From: UKL13-2 sp043744255
Lineage (GTDB): Bacteria > Pseudomonadota > Gammaproteobacteria > Burkholderiales > Usitatibacteraceae
NCBI GenBank assembly: GCA_043744255.1
Contig: JAYTVA010000042.1
Location: 23,160-87,159 of the forward strand
Length of the DNA: 64,000 nucleotides
Direction of reading: 5' to 3'
Positions 25,791 to 35,600 of this stretch are shown piece by piece (within the stretch, counting starts at the first letter, position 1; each line of letters begins with the position of its first letter). The translations under genes were made by a program, and so were the position numbers. A model generated the notes under the pieces. That model was given only the letters and a program-made list of their open reading frames with translations. It made no database searches and was not told the origin of the DNA.

Positions 25791-26555
25791 TCAGCCGATT
25801 TCCGCTACCACCGGTGTGTGATCCGACGGTCGCTCCAGCTTGCGCGGGGCCAGATCGATGCTGACGCTTTTGCACGCGCTGGCAAGATTCTTGGTCAGCA
25901 GGATGTGGTCGATACGCAGTCCTAGATTGCGCTTGAAGCCGTTCATGCGGTAATCCCACCAGGTGAAGCTTTTTTCCGGCTGCTCAAATAGGCGAAAGCT
26001 GTCGTGCATTCCCAGCGCCAATAGGCGCTGCAGCGCGGCGCGCTCGGCGTCGGTACACAACACCTGACCCTCCCACGCTTTCGGGTCGTACACATCGCGG
26101 TCATCGGGCGCGATGTTGTAGTCCCCCAGTAGCGCGACGTCGCCAAACTCGGCAATCGTGCGCTGCATGTAGCCCGCCAGGCCATCGAGCCATTTCAGTT
26201 TGTATTGGTACTTGTCAGAGTCCACGCTTTGGCCGTTCGGAATGTAGACGCAGACGATACGCACACCATTGATGGTGGCCGCAATCGCGCGCTTTTGCTC
26301 GTCGGGAAATTCGATCATTCCCTTGACGACATCTTCGGGTCTGACCCGCGTGAGAATCGCCACACCGTTATAGGTTTTTTGCCCTTCGAACGCCGCTTGA
26401 TAGCCGATTTCGTCAAACGCGGCGAGGGGAAATTTTGCCGATTCCTGTTTCAGTTCCTGCAAACACAGCGCGTCTGGCTGGTGGGTCTTTAACCATTCGA
26501 GTACATGCGGTAGACGTACGTTAAGCGAATTGACGTTCCAGGTGACGAGCTTCAT
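25791..26555 (-). CDS. xthA: Exodeoxyribonuclease III
   Basis: AP endonuclease and 3'-5' exonuclease of the exonuclease III branch (EEP fold). Motifs: the start KLVTWNVNSLNVRLPHV with the metal Asn, CLQELKQE with metal Glu, VCVYIPNGQ, GDYNIAPDDRDVY with the catalytic Asp/Asn, FTWWDYRMNGFKRNLGLRIDHIL and PSDHTPVVAEIG with the terminal catalytic His. 254 residues. A TTG codon directly before this ATG is in frame, but ATG is the likelier start. It follows the DUF4124/glutaredoxin-like gene with a 3-bp gap. Confidence 0.96.
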   Translation of the reverse strand: MKLVTWNVNSLNVRLPHVLEWLKTHQPDALCLQELKQESAKFPLAAFDEIGYQAAFEGQKTYNGVAILTRVRPEDVVKGMIEFPDEQKRAIAATINGVRIVCVYIPNGQSVDSDKYQYKLKWLDGLAGYMQRTIAEFGDVALLGDYNIAPDDRDVYDPKAWEGQVLCTDAERAALQRLLALGMHDSFRLFEQPEKSFTWWDYRMNGFKRNLGLRIDHILLTKNLASACKSVSIDLAPRKLERPSDHTPVVAEIG

Positions 26556-26558
26556 CAA

Positions 26559-27119
26559 TTATTTTTTCTCGGTGGCGCTTTTGCTTGGCGGCGTGGGCAA
26601 TGCCGTAATGGTTTTTTCAGCAACTTTCGTCGGGCTCCCCGCTGCGACGGCGGCTTTGGTGGTCGCGTTAATCTTCGGGTATCCCGCAGTATCGAGTGCA
26701 GCCATCCAAGTCTCGGCCAAAAAACCTTCCAGCTTGGTCGCACCAACGGTCGCGGTGGGCACTTTCAACCCCCCCACCAGCTCCTTCAGCTTTTTATTGG
26801 CCGCAATGCTCGTCTGCGGATTGAGCTCCGTGAACGGAATGCCGCGTTTGGTGAGCAGCGCGCGTGCATCGGCACAGGCGGCACCACAGTCGGTAATGTA
26901 CAACGTCACGGGATGACTTTTTTGCGCCGCTTTGGTGGCAGCGGGCACGCGCTCCTGCTCGACCACGTTGTCGAGCAAGCGTTTTTCTTGCTTCGATTTT
27001 GCGTCCGCTGGTGGCGGCGAATCCGAGTACGTGACGTGACCGCCCTTGTCTTCCCAACGATAGATGCCTTGTGCAGCCGCGCTCGCGGCGATGCTTGCCA
27101 CCAACGTAGCCACGGTCAC
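26559..27119 (-). CDS. DUF4124 and glutaredoxin-like exported protein
   Basis: A 186-residue protein with a short signal (ATLVASIAASAAAQG), a DUF4124 segment (GIYRWEDKGGHVTYSDSPPP), then a thioredoxin-fold, glutaredoxin-like part starting HPVTLYITDCGAACADARAL. The cysteines are C-G-A-A-C, spaced one residue wider than the usual CPYC; a similar C-G-E-P-C spacing is known to me in betaproteobacterial relatives. The cis-Pro region is VPTATVGATKLEGF. It is probably periplasmic. GTG start at 27119. The tail is Thr/Pro/Lys-rich. xthA follows almost at once. Confidence 0.78.
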   Translation of the reverse strand: MTVATLVASIAASAAAQGIYRWEDKGGHVTYSDSPPPADAKSKQEKRLLDNVVEQERVPAATKAAQKSHPVTLYITDCGAACADARALLTKRGIPFTELNPQTSIAANKKLKELVGGLKVPTATVGATKLEGFLAETWMAALDTAGYPKINATTKAAVAAGSPTKVAEKTITALPTPPSKSATEKK

Positions 27120-27187
27120 CCAGGAAAAAACTGCTTCACGTATTCGCTCCCACCATTCATGCTCATGAAATTTTGTGCCACGTTATG

Positions 27188-29233
27188 TCACGCTGCCAAC
27201 TTCATCCCGTAATGCCGCAGCAATGGCTCCATCTCTGGCTTGCGCCCACGAAACGCGATGAATGATTCCATCGCTGGGCGACTGCCACCCCTTGACAACA
27301 CTTCGCGTCGAAACCGGGCACCCGTCTCAGGATTCAACACCCCTGTTTCTTCAAACGCAGCAAACGCGTCAGCGGATAACACCTCGGCCCATTTATAGCT
27401 GTAATACCCGGCCGCGTAGCCGCCACCAAAGATGTGACCAAAGGCATGCGTGGCACGGTTGAACTCCGGGTAACGCACCACCGCGACTTCAGCACGCACC
27501 CGGCTGATGAGCGGCTGAATTTGCGCGGTGAGCGGCGCGAAATCGGTGTGCAGCCCCATGTCAATCAGTGCGAATTCAAGCTGCCGCACAAAGCCCATGC
27601 CCGCCTGAAAATTTTTCGCCGCCAGCATTTTCTCAAACAGCGCTCGCGGGAGCGATGCGCCAGTGTCAACGTGCGCCGTCATGTGCGTGAGCACCTCCCA
27701 CTCCCAGCAAAAATTCTCCATGAACTGCGACGGTAGTTCGACCGCATCCCATTCCACGCCGCTGATTCCGGACACGCCGAGTTCATCGACTTCGGTGAGC
27801 AACTGGTGCAGGCCGTGACCGAATTCGTGGAACAACGTGATGACATCGCGGTGGGTGAACAAGGCGGGCTTGCCACCCACGGGAGCGGCAAAATTACAGG
27901 TGAGGAAGGCGACCGGGTGTTGTGCCGCACCATTGACGGCGCGGCGATTGATCGCATCGTCCATCCACGCGCCGCCACGCTTGCCGACGCGCGCGTAGAG
28001 GTCGAGGTAGAACTGACCGACCAACGCACCTTGGGGGCTGCGCACGTCGAAAAATCCGACATCCGCATGCCAAGCCTCGGCCGCAGCACGTGCTATTTTG
28101 ACCCCGTAAATCGTCTCGATCACCCTGAAAAGCCCCGCCAATACTCGCTCTTCGGCAAAGTACTGTTTTACCTCCTGATCCGAAAACGCGTAGCGCTGCT
28201 GGCGTAATTTTTCGGAAACATACGATACATCCCACGCATTCAAGTCGGCCATGTTAAGTTCAGCGCGCGCGAAGGCAAGCAACGCTTGCCAATCCTTTTC
28301 TGCAAACGGTTTGGACTTCGCCGCCATGCCGCGCAAAAACGCGACCACTTCGGCAGGCGACTCGGCCATTTTGGAGGCGAGCGAAACGTCGGCATAACTC
28401 GGGTAGCCCAGCAGGGCGGCCGCCTCAGCGCGCAAAGTGAGAATGCGCTGAATATTGGCGGTGTTGTCCCACTTGGCTTCGGCCCCCAGCTCGGAGGCGC
28501 GGGTGACAAAGGCGCGGTACAGCCTCTCGCGCAGCGGTTGAAAGCCCGCATATTGCAGCACCGGCAAATAGCAGGGCGCATGCAGCGTCAGTTTCCAGCC
28601 GGTCTTACCCTCAGCCTTCGCGGCCTCACGCGCGACCGTCTTCACGTCGTCGGGAATTCCTGCCAGCTCCTGTTCGTCGTCAACAAAATAGGCAAACGCG
28701 TTGGTGGCGTCGAGCACGTTGTCATTAAATTTTGAGCTGACGGAGGAGAGCTCTTCCTGCACGGCTTGAAAGCACGCCTTTTTTTCGTCGGATAACTCAG
28801 CACCTCCCAAACGAAAATCACGCAATTCGTTTTCGAGCGTTTGTTGTTGCGCGGCACTCAAGGTCGCGAACGCCGGTCCGTGGCGTAGCGCTTTGTACTT
28901 CGCGTACAGCGCGTCGTTTTGCGAGAGCTCCGACCAGTATTGCGTGACCACAGGCAGCATGGTGTTGTACGCATCGCGAATTTCAGCCGAATTGACCACG
29001 CCATTCAAGTGCGCAGTCACGCCCCAGGCACGCGACAGCCGCTCGTGGGCGTTATCAAGCGGCGTCACCACCGTTTGCCACGTGGGCGCTGATGAATCTG
29101 CTGCCAAGCCGTGCACCACGGCACGCGCGTCGGCGATCAATTGTTCGATCGCGGGTTTGACGTGCGCCGGCGTGAAGGCCGCAAACTTAGGCAGGCCGGA
29201 AAAGTCGAGTAATGGGTTTGCAATTGCATTCAT
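27188..29233 (-). CDS. prlC: Oligopeptidase A (M3 metallopeptidase)
   Basis: Zinc peptidase of family M3 that degrades cytosolic peptides, including cleaved signal peptides. The zinc motif is FHEFGHGLHQLL with H469 and the following Glu in FMENFCWEWE. 681 residues from the ATG at 29233 (MNAIANPLLDFSGLP), matching homologues; an in-frame start at 29272 would add a leader that does not match. No signal peptide. Divergent from dusA across 116 bp. Confidence 0.95.
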   Translation of the reverse strand: MNAIANPLLDFSGLPKFAAFTPAHVKPAIEQLIADARAVVHGLAADSSAPTWQTVVTPLDNAHERLSRAWGVTAHLNGVVNSAEIRDAYNTMLPVVTQYWSELSQNDALYAKYKALRHGPAFATLSAAQQQTLENELRDFRLGGAELSDEKKACFQAVQEELSSVSSKFNDNVLDATNAFAYFVDDEQELAGIPDDVKTVAREAAKAEGKTGWKLTLHAPCYLPVLQYAGFQPLRERLYRAFVTRASELGAEAKWDNTANIQRILTLRAEAAALLGYPSYADVSLASKMAESPAEVVAFLRGMAAKSKPFAEKDWQALLAFARAELNMADLNAWDVSYVSEKLRQQRYAFSDQEVKQYFAEERVLAGLFRVIETIYGVKIARAAAEAWHADVGFFDVRSPQGALVGQFYLDLYARVGKRGGAWMDDAINRRAVNGAAQHPVAFLTCNFAAPVGGKPALFTHRDVITLFHEFGHGLHQLLTEVDELGVSGISGVEWDAVELPSQFMENFCWEWEVLTHMTAHVDTGASLPRALFEKMLAAKNFQAGMGFVRQLEFALIDMGLHTDFAPLTAQIQPLISRVRAEVAVVRYPEFNRATHAFGHIFGGGYAAGYYSYKWAEVLSADAFAAFEETGVLNPETGARFRREVLSRGGSRPAMESFIAFRGRKPEMEPLLRHYGMKLAA

Positions 29234-29349
29234 GGGTGGAAATCTGCGCCGTTCTGTCGATGAGTACGCCATGTTAGTCGATTCTTCCGCGATTCTGGCT
29301 CGTTTGTGTTTAAACGCACAGCAGGGCGTGTTGCGGTATCGTCGCGCCT

Positions 29350-30312
29350 ATGAACGCCATTACTCCTGACACGCACCGCCTCTCCGTCGCGCCGATGATG
29401 GATTGGACCGACCGCCATTGCCGTAAATTTCATCGCCTGCTGACGCGCCGCACGCGTCTCTACACCGAGATGGTGACCACTGGCGCGCTGATTCATGGCA
29501 ACCAGCCGCGTCATCTCGATTTCAATCGCGAGGAGCATCCCGTCGCGCTGCAACTCGGCGGCAGCGACACAGCGGATCTCGCCACCGCCGCCAAGCTCGG
29601 CGCGCAATGGGGCTACGACGAAATCAATCTTAACTGCGGCTGCCCGTCTGAGCGGGTGCAGCGCGGCAGTTTCGGCGCGTGCTTGATGGCAGAGCCCGCG
29701 CTGGTGGCCGATTGTGTCAAAGCCATGTGTGATGCGGTTTCCATCCCCGTCACCGTCAAACACCGCGTGGGTATTGATGCTTTCGAGGAGTACAGTTTTG
29801 TCCGCGACTTCGTTGGCATGGTCAGCGAGGCCGGTTGCGGGGTGTTCATCGCGCACGCGCGCAACGCCATCCTCAAAGGTCTCAGCCCCAAAGAAAATCG
29901 CGAAATCCCGCCGTTGAAATACGCATTCGTCTATCAACTCAAACGTGATTTTCCGCATTTGAAAATTGTCATCAACGGCGGCGTCAATACCTCCGACGAA
30001 ATTCGCACCCACCTCGCGCACGTCGATGGCGTCATGATTGGCCGCGAGGCGTATCACAACCCCTATTGGCTGGGCTCGTGGGATCGCGAGTTTTACGACG
30101 ATGCGCATACTGAGCCAACGCGGGAAGAAATTGAACAAGCGATGATTGCTTACGCAGATCAACAAGTCGCGCTTGGCTCCACCCGTCACGCGGTGATGCG
30201 ACATATGGTCGGGCTGTACAAGGGCTTGTCTGGCGCACGCGCCTGGCGGCGCAAGCTCACGGGTGCGGGGATTGAGCGGGTCGCGAAGATACTGGAAGCG
30301 GCCGAGGGGTAG
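29350..30312 (+). CDS. dusA: tRNA-dihydrouridine synthase A
   Basis: FMN- and NADPH-dependent enzyme that reduces uridine at D-loop positions 20/20a of tRNA. The barrel begins HRLSVAPMMDWTDRHCRKFHRL; NLNCGCPSERVQRGSFGACLM carries the catalytic cysteine and phosphate-binding residues, VTVKHRVGID the RNA-binding lysine and HARNAILKGLSPKENREIPP the DusA-specific loop that separates it from DusB and DusC. 320 residues. It converges on the DUF2087 gene, with a copy of the convergent-junction motif just after its stop. Confidence 0.95.
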   Translation: MNAITPDTHRLSVAPMMDWTDRHCRKFHRLLTRRTRLYTEMVTTGALIHGNQPRHLDFNREEHPVALQLGGSDTADLATAAKLGAQWGYDEINLNCGCPSERVQRGSFGACLMAEPALVADCVKAMCDAVSIPVTVKHRVGIDAFEEYSFVRDFVGMVSEAGCGVFIAHARNAILKGLSPKENREIPPLKYAFVYQLKRDFPHLKIVINGGVNTSDEIRTHLAHVDGVMIGREAYHNPYWLGSWDREFYDDAHTEPTREEIEQAMIAYADQQVALGSTRHAVMRHMVGLYKGLSGARAWRRKLTGAGIERVAKILEAAEG

Positions 30313-30317
30313 GTGCC

Positions 30318-30334
30318 GAAACCCTAATATTGGC
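30318..30334 (-). repeat. Convergent-junction motif, copy C
   Basis: On the minus strand GCCAATATTAGGGTTTC, between the converging ends of dusA and the DUF2087 gene. It shares 15 of 17 positions with copies A (12579-12595) and B (48922-48938); the two differences are the central AT for GC. Similarity to copy B extends outward into the neighbouring CGTT-CCAA bases. Confidence 0.6.
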
Positions 30335-30357
30335 GCGGCGTTCCAAACTAAGCGAAA

Positions 30358-30903
30358 TTATTTTCGCAACAGCCGCAACAACGCCAATACCTCACGGGGC
30401 GGCTCGCGTTCTACGCGTTCGTAGTCGCTGCAATCCAAATTACGCGTGACCAAACCGTAGTTCACCAACTCCCGGCGCAAGGTCGCGTGATCGCCAAAGG
30501 TGTGTACGGCTTTGATGAATTCGTTGATGCGCGCTTCATCGAATTTTTCGCGCGGCGGGATGGTTGACCAGATCACCCACATGCACGGCAGTTGCAGCGA
30601 AAACTTTTTCGGCCAGCGGGTGAGGCGACCCTCGGCATCGAAATTTTGCGCGAGTCGTTCGAGCTTGGCGTAATCGACATCGATGACGGCGCGTGGCGGT
30701 TCGGCCAAGCGTTTCAACGCCAGTGCCGAGGCGCGCAGATGCTGGTAGTTGCGATGACCTATGGCGCGCGCCAGCACGTTGAGCATTTCCACGTGGCTCA
30801 GCGCGTGACCGGTCGGTTCGAGTTGCCGCGTCAGTAAGCGGGCGAGGATGGAAACATCGTCCGCGTAGTACGGCAAGGTGAAGGCAGTGGGGGATTTAGA
30901 CAT
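30358..30903 (-). CDS. DUF2087-domain protein
   Basis: A 181-residue cytoplasmic protein. The C-terminal half matches the DUF2087 pattern (RLTRWPKKFSLQLPCMWVIW, then DHATLRRELVNYGLVTR and a terminal Tyr-Glu-Arg motif), a domain often fused to ArsR- or GntR-type regulators. Here the N-terminal half (LPYYADDVSILARLLTRQL, HRNYQHLRA) is not an obvious winged helix, so DNA binding is uncertain. I chose the ATG at 30903 because GAGGAAG precedes it; in-frame codons upstream to 31053 look non-coding. Monocistronic by position. Confidence 0.72.
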   Translation of the reverse strand: MSKSPTAFTLPYYADDVSILARLLTRQLEPTGHALSHVEMLNVLARAIGHRNYQHLRASALALKRLAEPPRAVIDVDYAKLERLAQNFDAEGRLTRWPKKFSLQLPCMWVIWSTIPPREKFDEARINEFIKAVHTFGDHATLRRELVNYGLVTRNLDCSDYERVEREPPREVLALLRLLRK

Positions 30904-31110
30904 GGACGCTTCCTCAGTGAATGCGCTGATGAAATGCATGCGCCGCAAGCACGGTGCATCAATTGCCGGTGGTCGCCCTTCCGACACAGCGCAGAGAAAT
31001 AGGCGTGGTCGATGAGATGAATCTGTTGCGGCAGGTTTAGCGCCCTCGCGCAAGCGAAGGTGGCGACGCCTTGGTGAACTGCCGACCCATGTTGATTCTA
31101 CCTTGATCCG

Positions 31111-31116
31111 TATAAT
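31111..31116 (+). promoter_or_regulatory. Candidate -10 box for the lipoprotein-uppP pair
   Basis: A perfect TATAAT lies 30 bp ahead of the TTG start of the DUF1439 lipoprotein, with AGGAG in between. No well-placed -35 box is visible; a TTGATT is 13 bp upstream, which is too close. The other 230 bp of this 242-bp gap show nothing further. Confidence 0.4.
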
Positions 31117-31145
31117 GCAGCGGCAACCACCTTTAGGAGACTGAC

Positions 31146-31697
31146 TTGAACTTCGCCACCAAAATTTTGGGCCCCATTTTTGCGCTGCTGCTTGCGGGCT
31201 GTGCCGGCAATGTGATGGGGTTGAATCAGCTCAATTTTTCGAATGCGGAATTGACCAGCCACCTCGCCAGACGCTTTCCGGTCGAGAAAAGCATCGCGGG
31301 GTTGCTCGATGTTTCGCTCATGCATCCGCAAGTGGAAGCCCGTGAAGACGCAGGCCAGGCCTTGCGTTTGGGCGCGAGCTTCGATGTGTCGGTGAAGATG
31401 GCGCTATCGAGCAAAACCATTGTTGGCAGGCTTGGCATGTCTGGTGTGCCGCACTACGATGCTGCAACGCGCTCAATATTTTTGCGTGATGCGCGGGTCG
31501 ATTCATTGCGCGCCGAGGGTATGCCCGATGCGTTGTCGGCCGCCGTGGCGAAAGCAGCCTCGACCATTGCCAAGGAATATCTGGAAGAAAAACCATTGCG
31601 CACGTTCGCAGAAAACGAGCTGTCGATACTGGGGGTGAGGCTCAATCCGCAGCGCGTCGAAGTGGGTCGTGACGGCATTCGTTTGCTGATGCAGTAG
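31146..31697 (+). CDS. DUF1439 lipoprotein
   Basis: A 183-residue lipoprotein: signal TKILGPIFALLLAGCAG with lipobox cysteine C19. The mature part has the DUF1439 pattern of an amphipathic, lipid-binding-like sandwich (NFSNAELTSHLARRFP, VDVSLMHPQVEA-like strand, ALSSKTIVGRLGMSG). Function is unknown; an outer-membrane lipid-handling role has been suggested for relatives by fold only. TTG start with AGGAG at good spacing. uppP starts 17 bp downstream, so the two are probably co-transcribed, suggesting an envelope-related job. Confidence 0.8.
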   Translation: MNFATKILGPIFALLLAGCAGNVMGLNQLNFSNAELTSHLARRFPVEKSIAGLLDVSLMHPQVEAREDAGQALRLGASFDVSVKMALSSKTIVGRLGMSGVPHYDAATRSIFLRDARVDSLRAEGMPDALSAAVAKAASTIAKEYLEEKPLRTFAENELSILGVRLNPQRVEVGRDGIRLLMQ

Positions 31698-31714
31698 TCA
31701 GCAAAGAGGCGATT

Positions 31715-32563
31715 TTGGATATTGTGTTGCTCATTCAAGCGGTCATCCTCGGCATCGTCGAAGGACTCACCGAATTTTTGCCAGTGTCGTCCACCGGCCA
31801 CTTGATTCTTGCCGCCGATTTGTTGGGGCTCGGCGGCAGCGCGAAGATCAAGATTTTCAATATCGTCATTCAGGCTGGCGCAATTCTTGCGGTGTGTTGG
31901 GAGTACCGCCAGCGCTTGATCTCCACGTTTGCCGGGATCGCGAGTGATGCGGTGGCGCAGCGCTTTACGCGCAACCTCGCCATCGCTTTTTTGCCCGCCG
32001 CCAGCCTTGGCTATGTGTTCAAAGACATCATCCGTGGCGCGCTGTGGGGGCCTGTGCCCGTGGCGCTCGCGTTCGCGGTCGGTGGCTTTATCATTTTGTT
32101 TGCCGAGCGCTGGTACCAGCGCCGTGAAAAGAATGGCCTTCATCCACGCATCAACAGCATCGACCAACTCACACCGCTGGATGCATTGAAGTTGGGCGCG
32201 GCACAGTGCGCAGCGCTGATCCCTGGCACCTCACGCTCGGGTGCGACCATCATCGGCGGCATGTTCTTCGGCCTGTCGCGCAAATGTGCCACCGAGTTTT
32301 CGTTTTTTCTCGCGATTCCGACCCTGTTTGCGGTCACCGTCTATTCACTGTGGAAAGACCGTGCGATGCTATCGGTCGCTGATCTGCCGCTGTTTGGCGT
32401 CGGCTCGGTCACCGCCTTTATCACTGCCTTTGTCGTGGTGCGCTGGCTGATTCGCTATGTCAGCTCGCATAACTTCCTCGTATTCGCGTGGTATCGCATT
32501 GCCTTCGGCCTAGTGATCATGGCGACCGCGTACTTTGGTGTGGTGGACTGGACGAAGCAGTAG
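31715..32563 (+). CDS. uppP: Undecaprenyl-diphosphatase UppP (BacA)
   Basis: Integral membrane phosphatase that recycles undecaprenyl pyrophosphate, the lipid carrier for peptidoglycan and other cell-surface sugars; overproduction gives bacitracin resistance in other bacteria. Motifs: EGLTEFLPVSSTGHLIL (catalytic Glu/Ser region) and PGTSRSGATIIGGM (catalytic Ser/Arg), with about eight hydrophobic segments. TTG start with AGAGG upstream; 282 residues is standard. A bidirectional terminator follows, shared with the converging kinase gene. Confidence 0.95.
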   Translation: MDIVLLIQAVILGIVEGLTEFLPVSSTGHLILAADLLGLGGSAKIKIFNIVIQAGAILAVCWEYRQRLISTFAGIASDAVAQRFTRNLAIAFLPAASLGYVFKDIIRGALWGPVPVALAFAVGGFIILFAERWYQRREKNGLHPRINSIDQLTPLDALKLGAAQCAALIPGTSRSGATIIGGMFFGLSRKCATEFSFFLAIPTLFAVTVYSLWKDRAMLSVADLPLFGVGSVTAFITAFVVVRWLIRYVSSHNFLVFAWYRIAFGLVIMATAYFGVVDWTKQ

Positions 32564-32583
32564 GCTTGGGTTGCAGAAACAAA

Positions 32584-32606
32584 AAACCGGCATCACGTGC
32601 CGGTTT
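32584..32606. terminator. Bidirectional terminator between uppP and pilL
   Basis: AAACCGGCA (32584-32592) pairs with TGCCGGTTT (32598-32606) around a 5-nt loop, with TTATTTGTTT on the plus strand and a run of T on the minus strand. It serves both converging genes. Confidence 0.8.
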
Positions 32607-32628
32607 ATTTGTTTGCGTTAAACACGCG

Positions 32629-35600
32629 CTACGACGCCTTCTTCTGCGTATAGGTACGAATCACCGCCAGCAATTGCTCTTCTTGATAGGGCTTGCCCAT
32701 GTACTCGTTGACGCCGAGTTCGAAGGCGCGATTGCGGTGTTTGTCGGCCGTACGGGAGGTAATCATGATGATCGGAATGTTGCGTGAGCGGGCATCGGCG
32801 CGTGCATTGCGCGCGAATTCGAAGCCGTCCATACGCGGCATTTCCACGTCGAGCAAGATGACGTCAGGCTCAATGTCCTGCAACTGTTGTAATGCGTCGA
32901 TGCCGTCTTTGGCGGTGACGACTTCGAAGCCTTCGCGGGACAACATGCGGGTGGTGATTTTGCGAACCGTCAGCGAATCATCGACCACCATCACCAGCGG
33001 CATGGTGCGCACCACGACTGGTTTTTCGTCTTTGACGAACCCGAAGTCGTCGAACATATTCGCGGCCATGGTCTCCGCCAGCGATGTTCCCGTTTGTACT
33101 TCGGGCGTCGATACGGTCACTGCCGATTGCGCGGAAGGCACGCCACTTTCGACCTTCACGGTCGCGGCTTCGCGGTACACCAGCTGCACCGGATTCAGAA
33201 TCAAAATGACCTGACCCGAACCCATCAACGTGGCGCCCGACAAACCGACCAAACGCGCGAGTTGCGGGCCGATGTTTTTCACCACGATCTCGCGATTGCC
33301 AACAATCTCATCGACCTGCACCGCCGCGCGCTGTTGGCCGCTTTTTGCCAATATGACCGAGGCGCGGCGCGTGGCCGAGACCGTGGGTTTGCCGCCGAGC
33401 GTGGCTTCCAGTGAGCGCAAGGGATATTTGTTGCCCTTCCAGTCGATCTCACTCCGTTCCAGCAAGCCCTCGTAGCGCTTACCGTTGAAATCTTGTACCT
33501 GCTCGATCATGACCGACGGAATCGCGTAAGTCGTCTCACCAATTTTGACCAGCACCGCCTGCGTGACCGCCAAGGTCAATGGCAACGCGATGGTGAAGGT
33601 GGTGCCGCGACCGGCGGTGGTGCTGATGTCGATGCGGCCACCGAGCGAAAGAATTTCATTTCGCACAATGTCCATGCCGACGCCGCGACCGGACACTTGC
33701 GTGACCGTATCGGCAGTCGAAAATCCGGCCATGAAAATATATTGGGTCAGTTGCGCGTCGGTGACCTCGGCGTCTTGGTCGATCAAACCTTGCGCAATCG
33801 CTTTGGCACGAATGCGTTCCAAGTTGAGCCCGCCGCCATCATCGGTCAGGGTCAGCACGACCTCATTACCGACCTGCTGTGCGTCGATGGTGATTTCGCC
33901 AATCTCGGATTTGCCCTGAGACGCCCGTTCGGCGGGCAGTTCCAGCCCATGCGAGACCGCGTTGCGCAACAAATGCTCGAATGGCGCGGTGATTTTTTCC
34001 AGCACCGAGCGATCAATCTCGACACGCACACCACGGAATTCGAGGTTGGCTTTTTTGTCGAGCTCCTTGGCGGTCTGTCGCACCAGCCGGTAGAAACGAT
34101 CCTGCAGATTGCCCAACGGCACCAGCCGCACGCCCATCAAGCCTTGCTGTAGCTCACGGGTAATGCGCGCTTGTTGCAACAGCGCCGCTTCGGTTTCGTC
34201 CAAATTGGCAGCCAGCGATTGCTGTAGCGTAACGACGTCGTTCAAGCTCTCGGTCACGAAGCGCGTTAATTCCTGCATCCGCGAGAAGCGGTCGAACTCG
34301 AGCGGATCAAAGTCACCGCCATGTTCTTGCGCTTCCTTGGTACGCGACTGGATTTGCGATTCCGCCTGAATTTCGATTTCACGCAGTTGCATTTTCATGC
34401 GCGTGGCGTTTTCGGCCAACTCCATGAGTGCGCGTTTGAACGTCGCGACTTCCAGATCGATCCGCGAACGCGCAATCGCCAGCTCGCCCGCTTCATTGAC
34501 GAAGCGATCAATCATGTCGGCACTGACGCGCAACAGGGCGTGACGTTCACGGCCTTCGAGCTTCTCGCCTTCGGCAATGATTTCGGCACGCGCTGCGGCA
34601 AGTTTTGCCATCGGCGCGGGCAAGTGTTGCGACACATCCGGTACCACCGGAATTTCCATTGGCGCGGCCAACTCGCCTTTTTCCAAGTGCCCCAACGCGA
34701 CGTTAAAGCGATCCAGCCCCTCGTCCACCTGATCGAATCGCGCGGCATCTGGCGCGGCCAGCGCCGCCATGTCGATGACGCGGGTCTCGAGCACATGCGA
34801 GAGTTCGCCGAGGCGCATCAGCCCGGCCATGCGCGCGGAGCCCTTGAGGGTGTGCAAATGGCGCGCCAATTCTGCCGCCGGCGCAGGATTGGTCGGCGCG
34901 GCGCGCCAGCGGCGCAATGCGTCGCCGACCTGCGGTGTGATCTCGCGCGCTTCTTCGAGAAAGATCGGCAGCAAGTCGCGATCAACGTCATCCTTGACCA
35001 CGCGACGGTTTTGCTCGGGCTCCGCGACCAGTGCTGCAACCGGCGGCGGGACCGCAGACTGCACCGCAACGGGTGGCGCGGTCTCGATTGGCGCCAGCGG
35101 CGGCGGCACCGGTTCTGTTGACTTAGGCACCGGCACGCCGGGCACTTTGAACGGTGAGGCGGTGGCACCGGTGAGAGCCGCACCACCAATGGCCGCGCCA
35201 GCGACGGCACTGATTTTCCACCACGGACTGTCTGCGGGTGCCGCGGGGGGTGCACTCGCGGGTGCAGCCGGTGCGGGTGCAGGCGGTGCGGGTGCAAGCG
35301 GGGCAGGTGAAACGGGTGGCAGAACGGGTGGTGGCTCCAGCGCCCGTTCTACCACCGGTGCCAGCGGCGGCGCGACCACCTCGGGCTTGGCGGGCACATC
35401 AAAAAAATCGAAGTCGGCGTTGTCGCTTGGCGCGGGCGACGTTTCCGTCGACGGCGCGGTCACGGCAGGTGCGGCGATGTGTGGCGCGACTGGCGGGACA
35501 GGGGGTGACGCGGGCGGCGTCATCGCTTGCGTTGCGCGCAGCAAGGAGGCCGTTTTGTGGGCTTCCTGAAGGCGTTTGTCAGTGGCGAATTCGCTACGCA

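Noticed and set aside
35040..35400. GC-rich repeated words in pilL that look like tandem repeats
   Set aside because: They encode the Pro/Ala-rich linker; the repeats are low-complexity codons, not a separate element.
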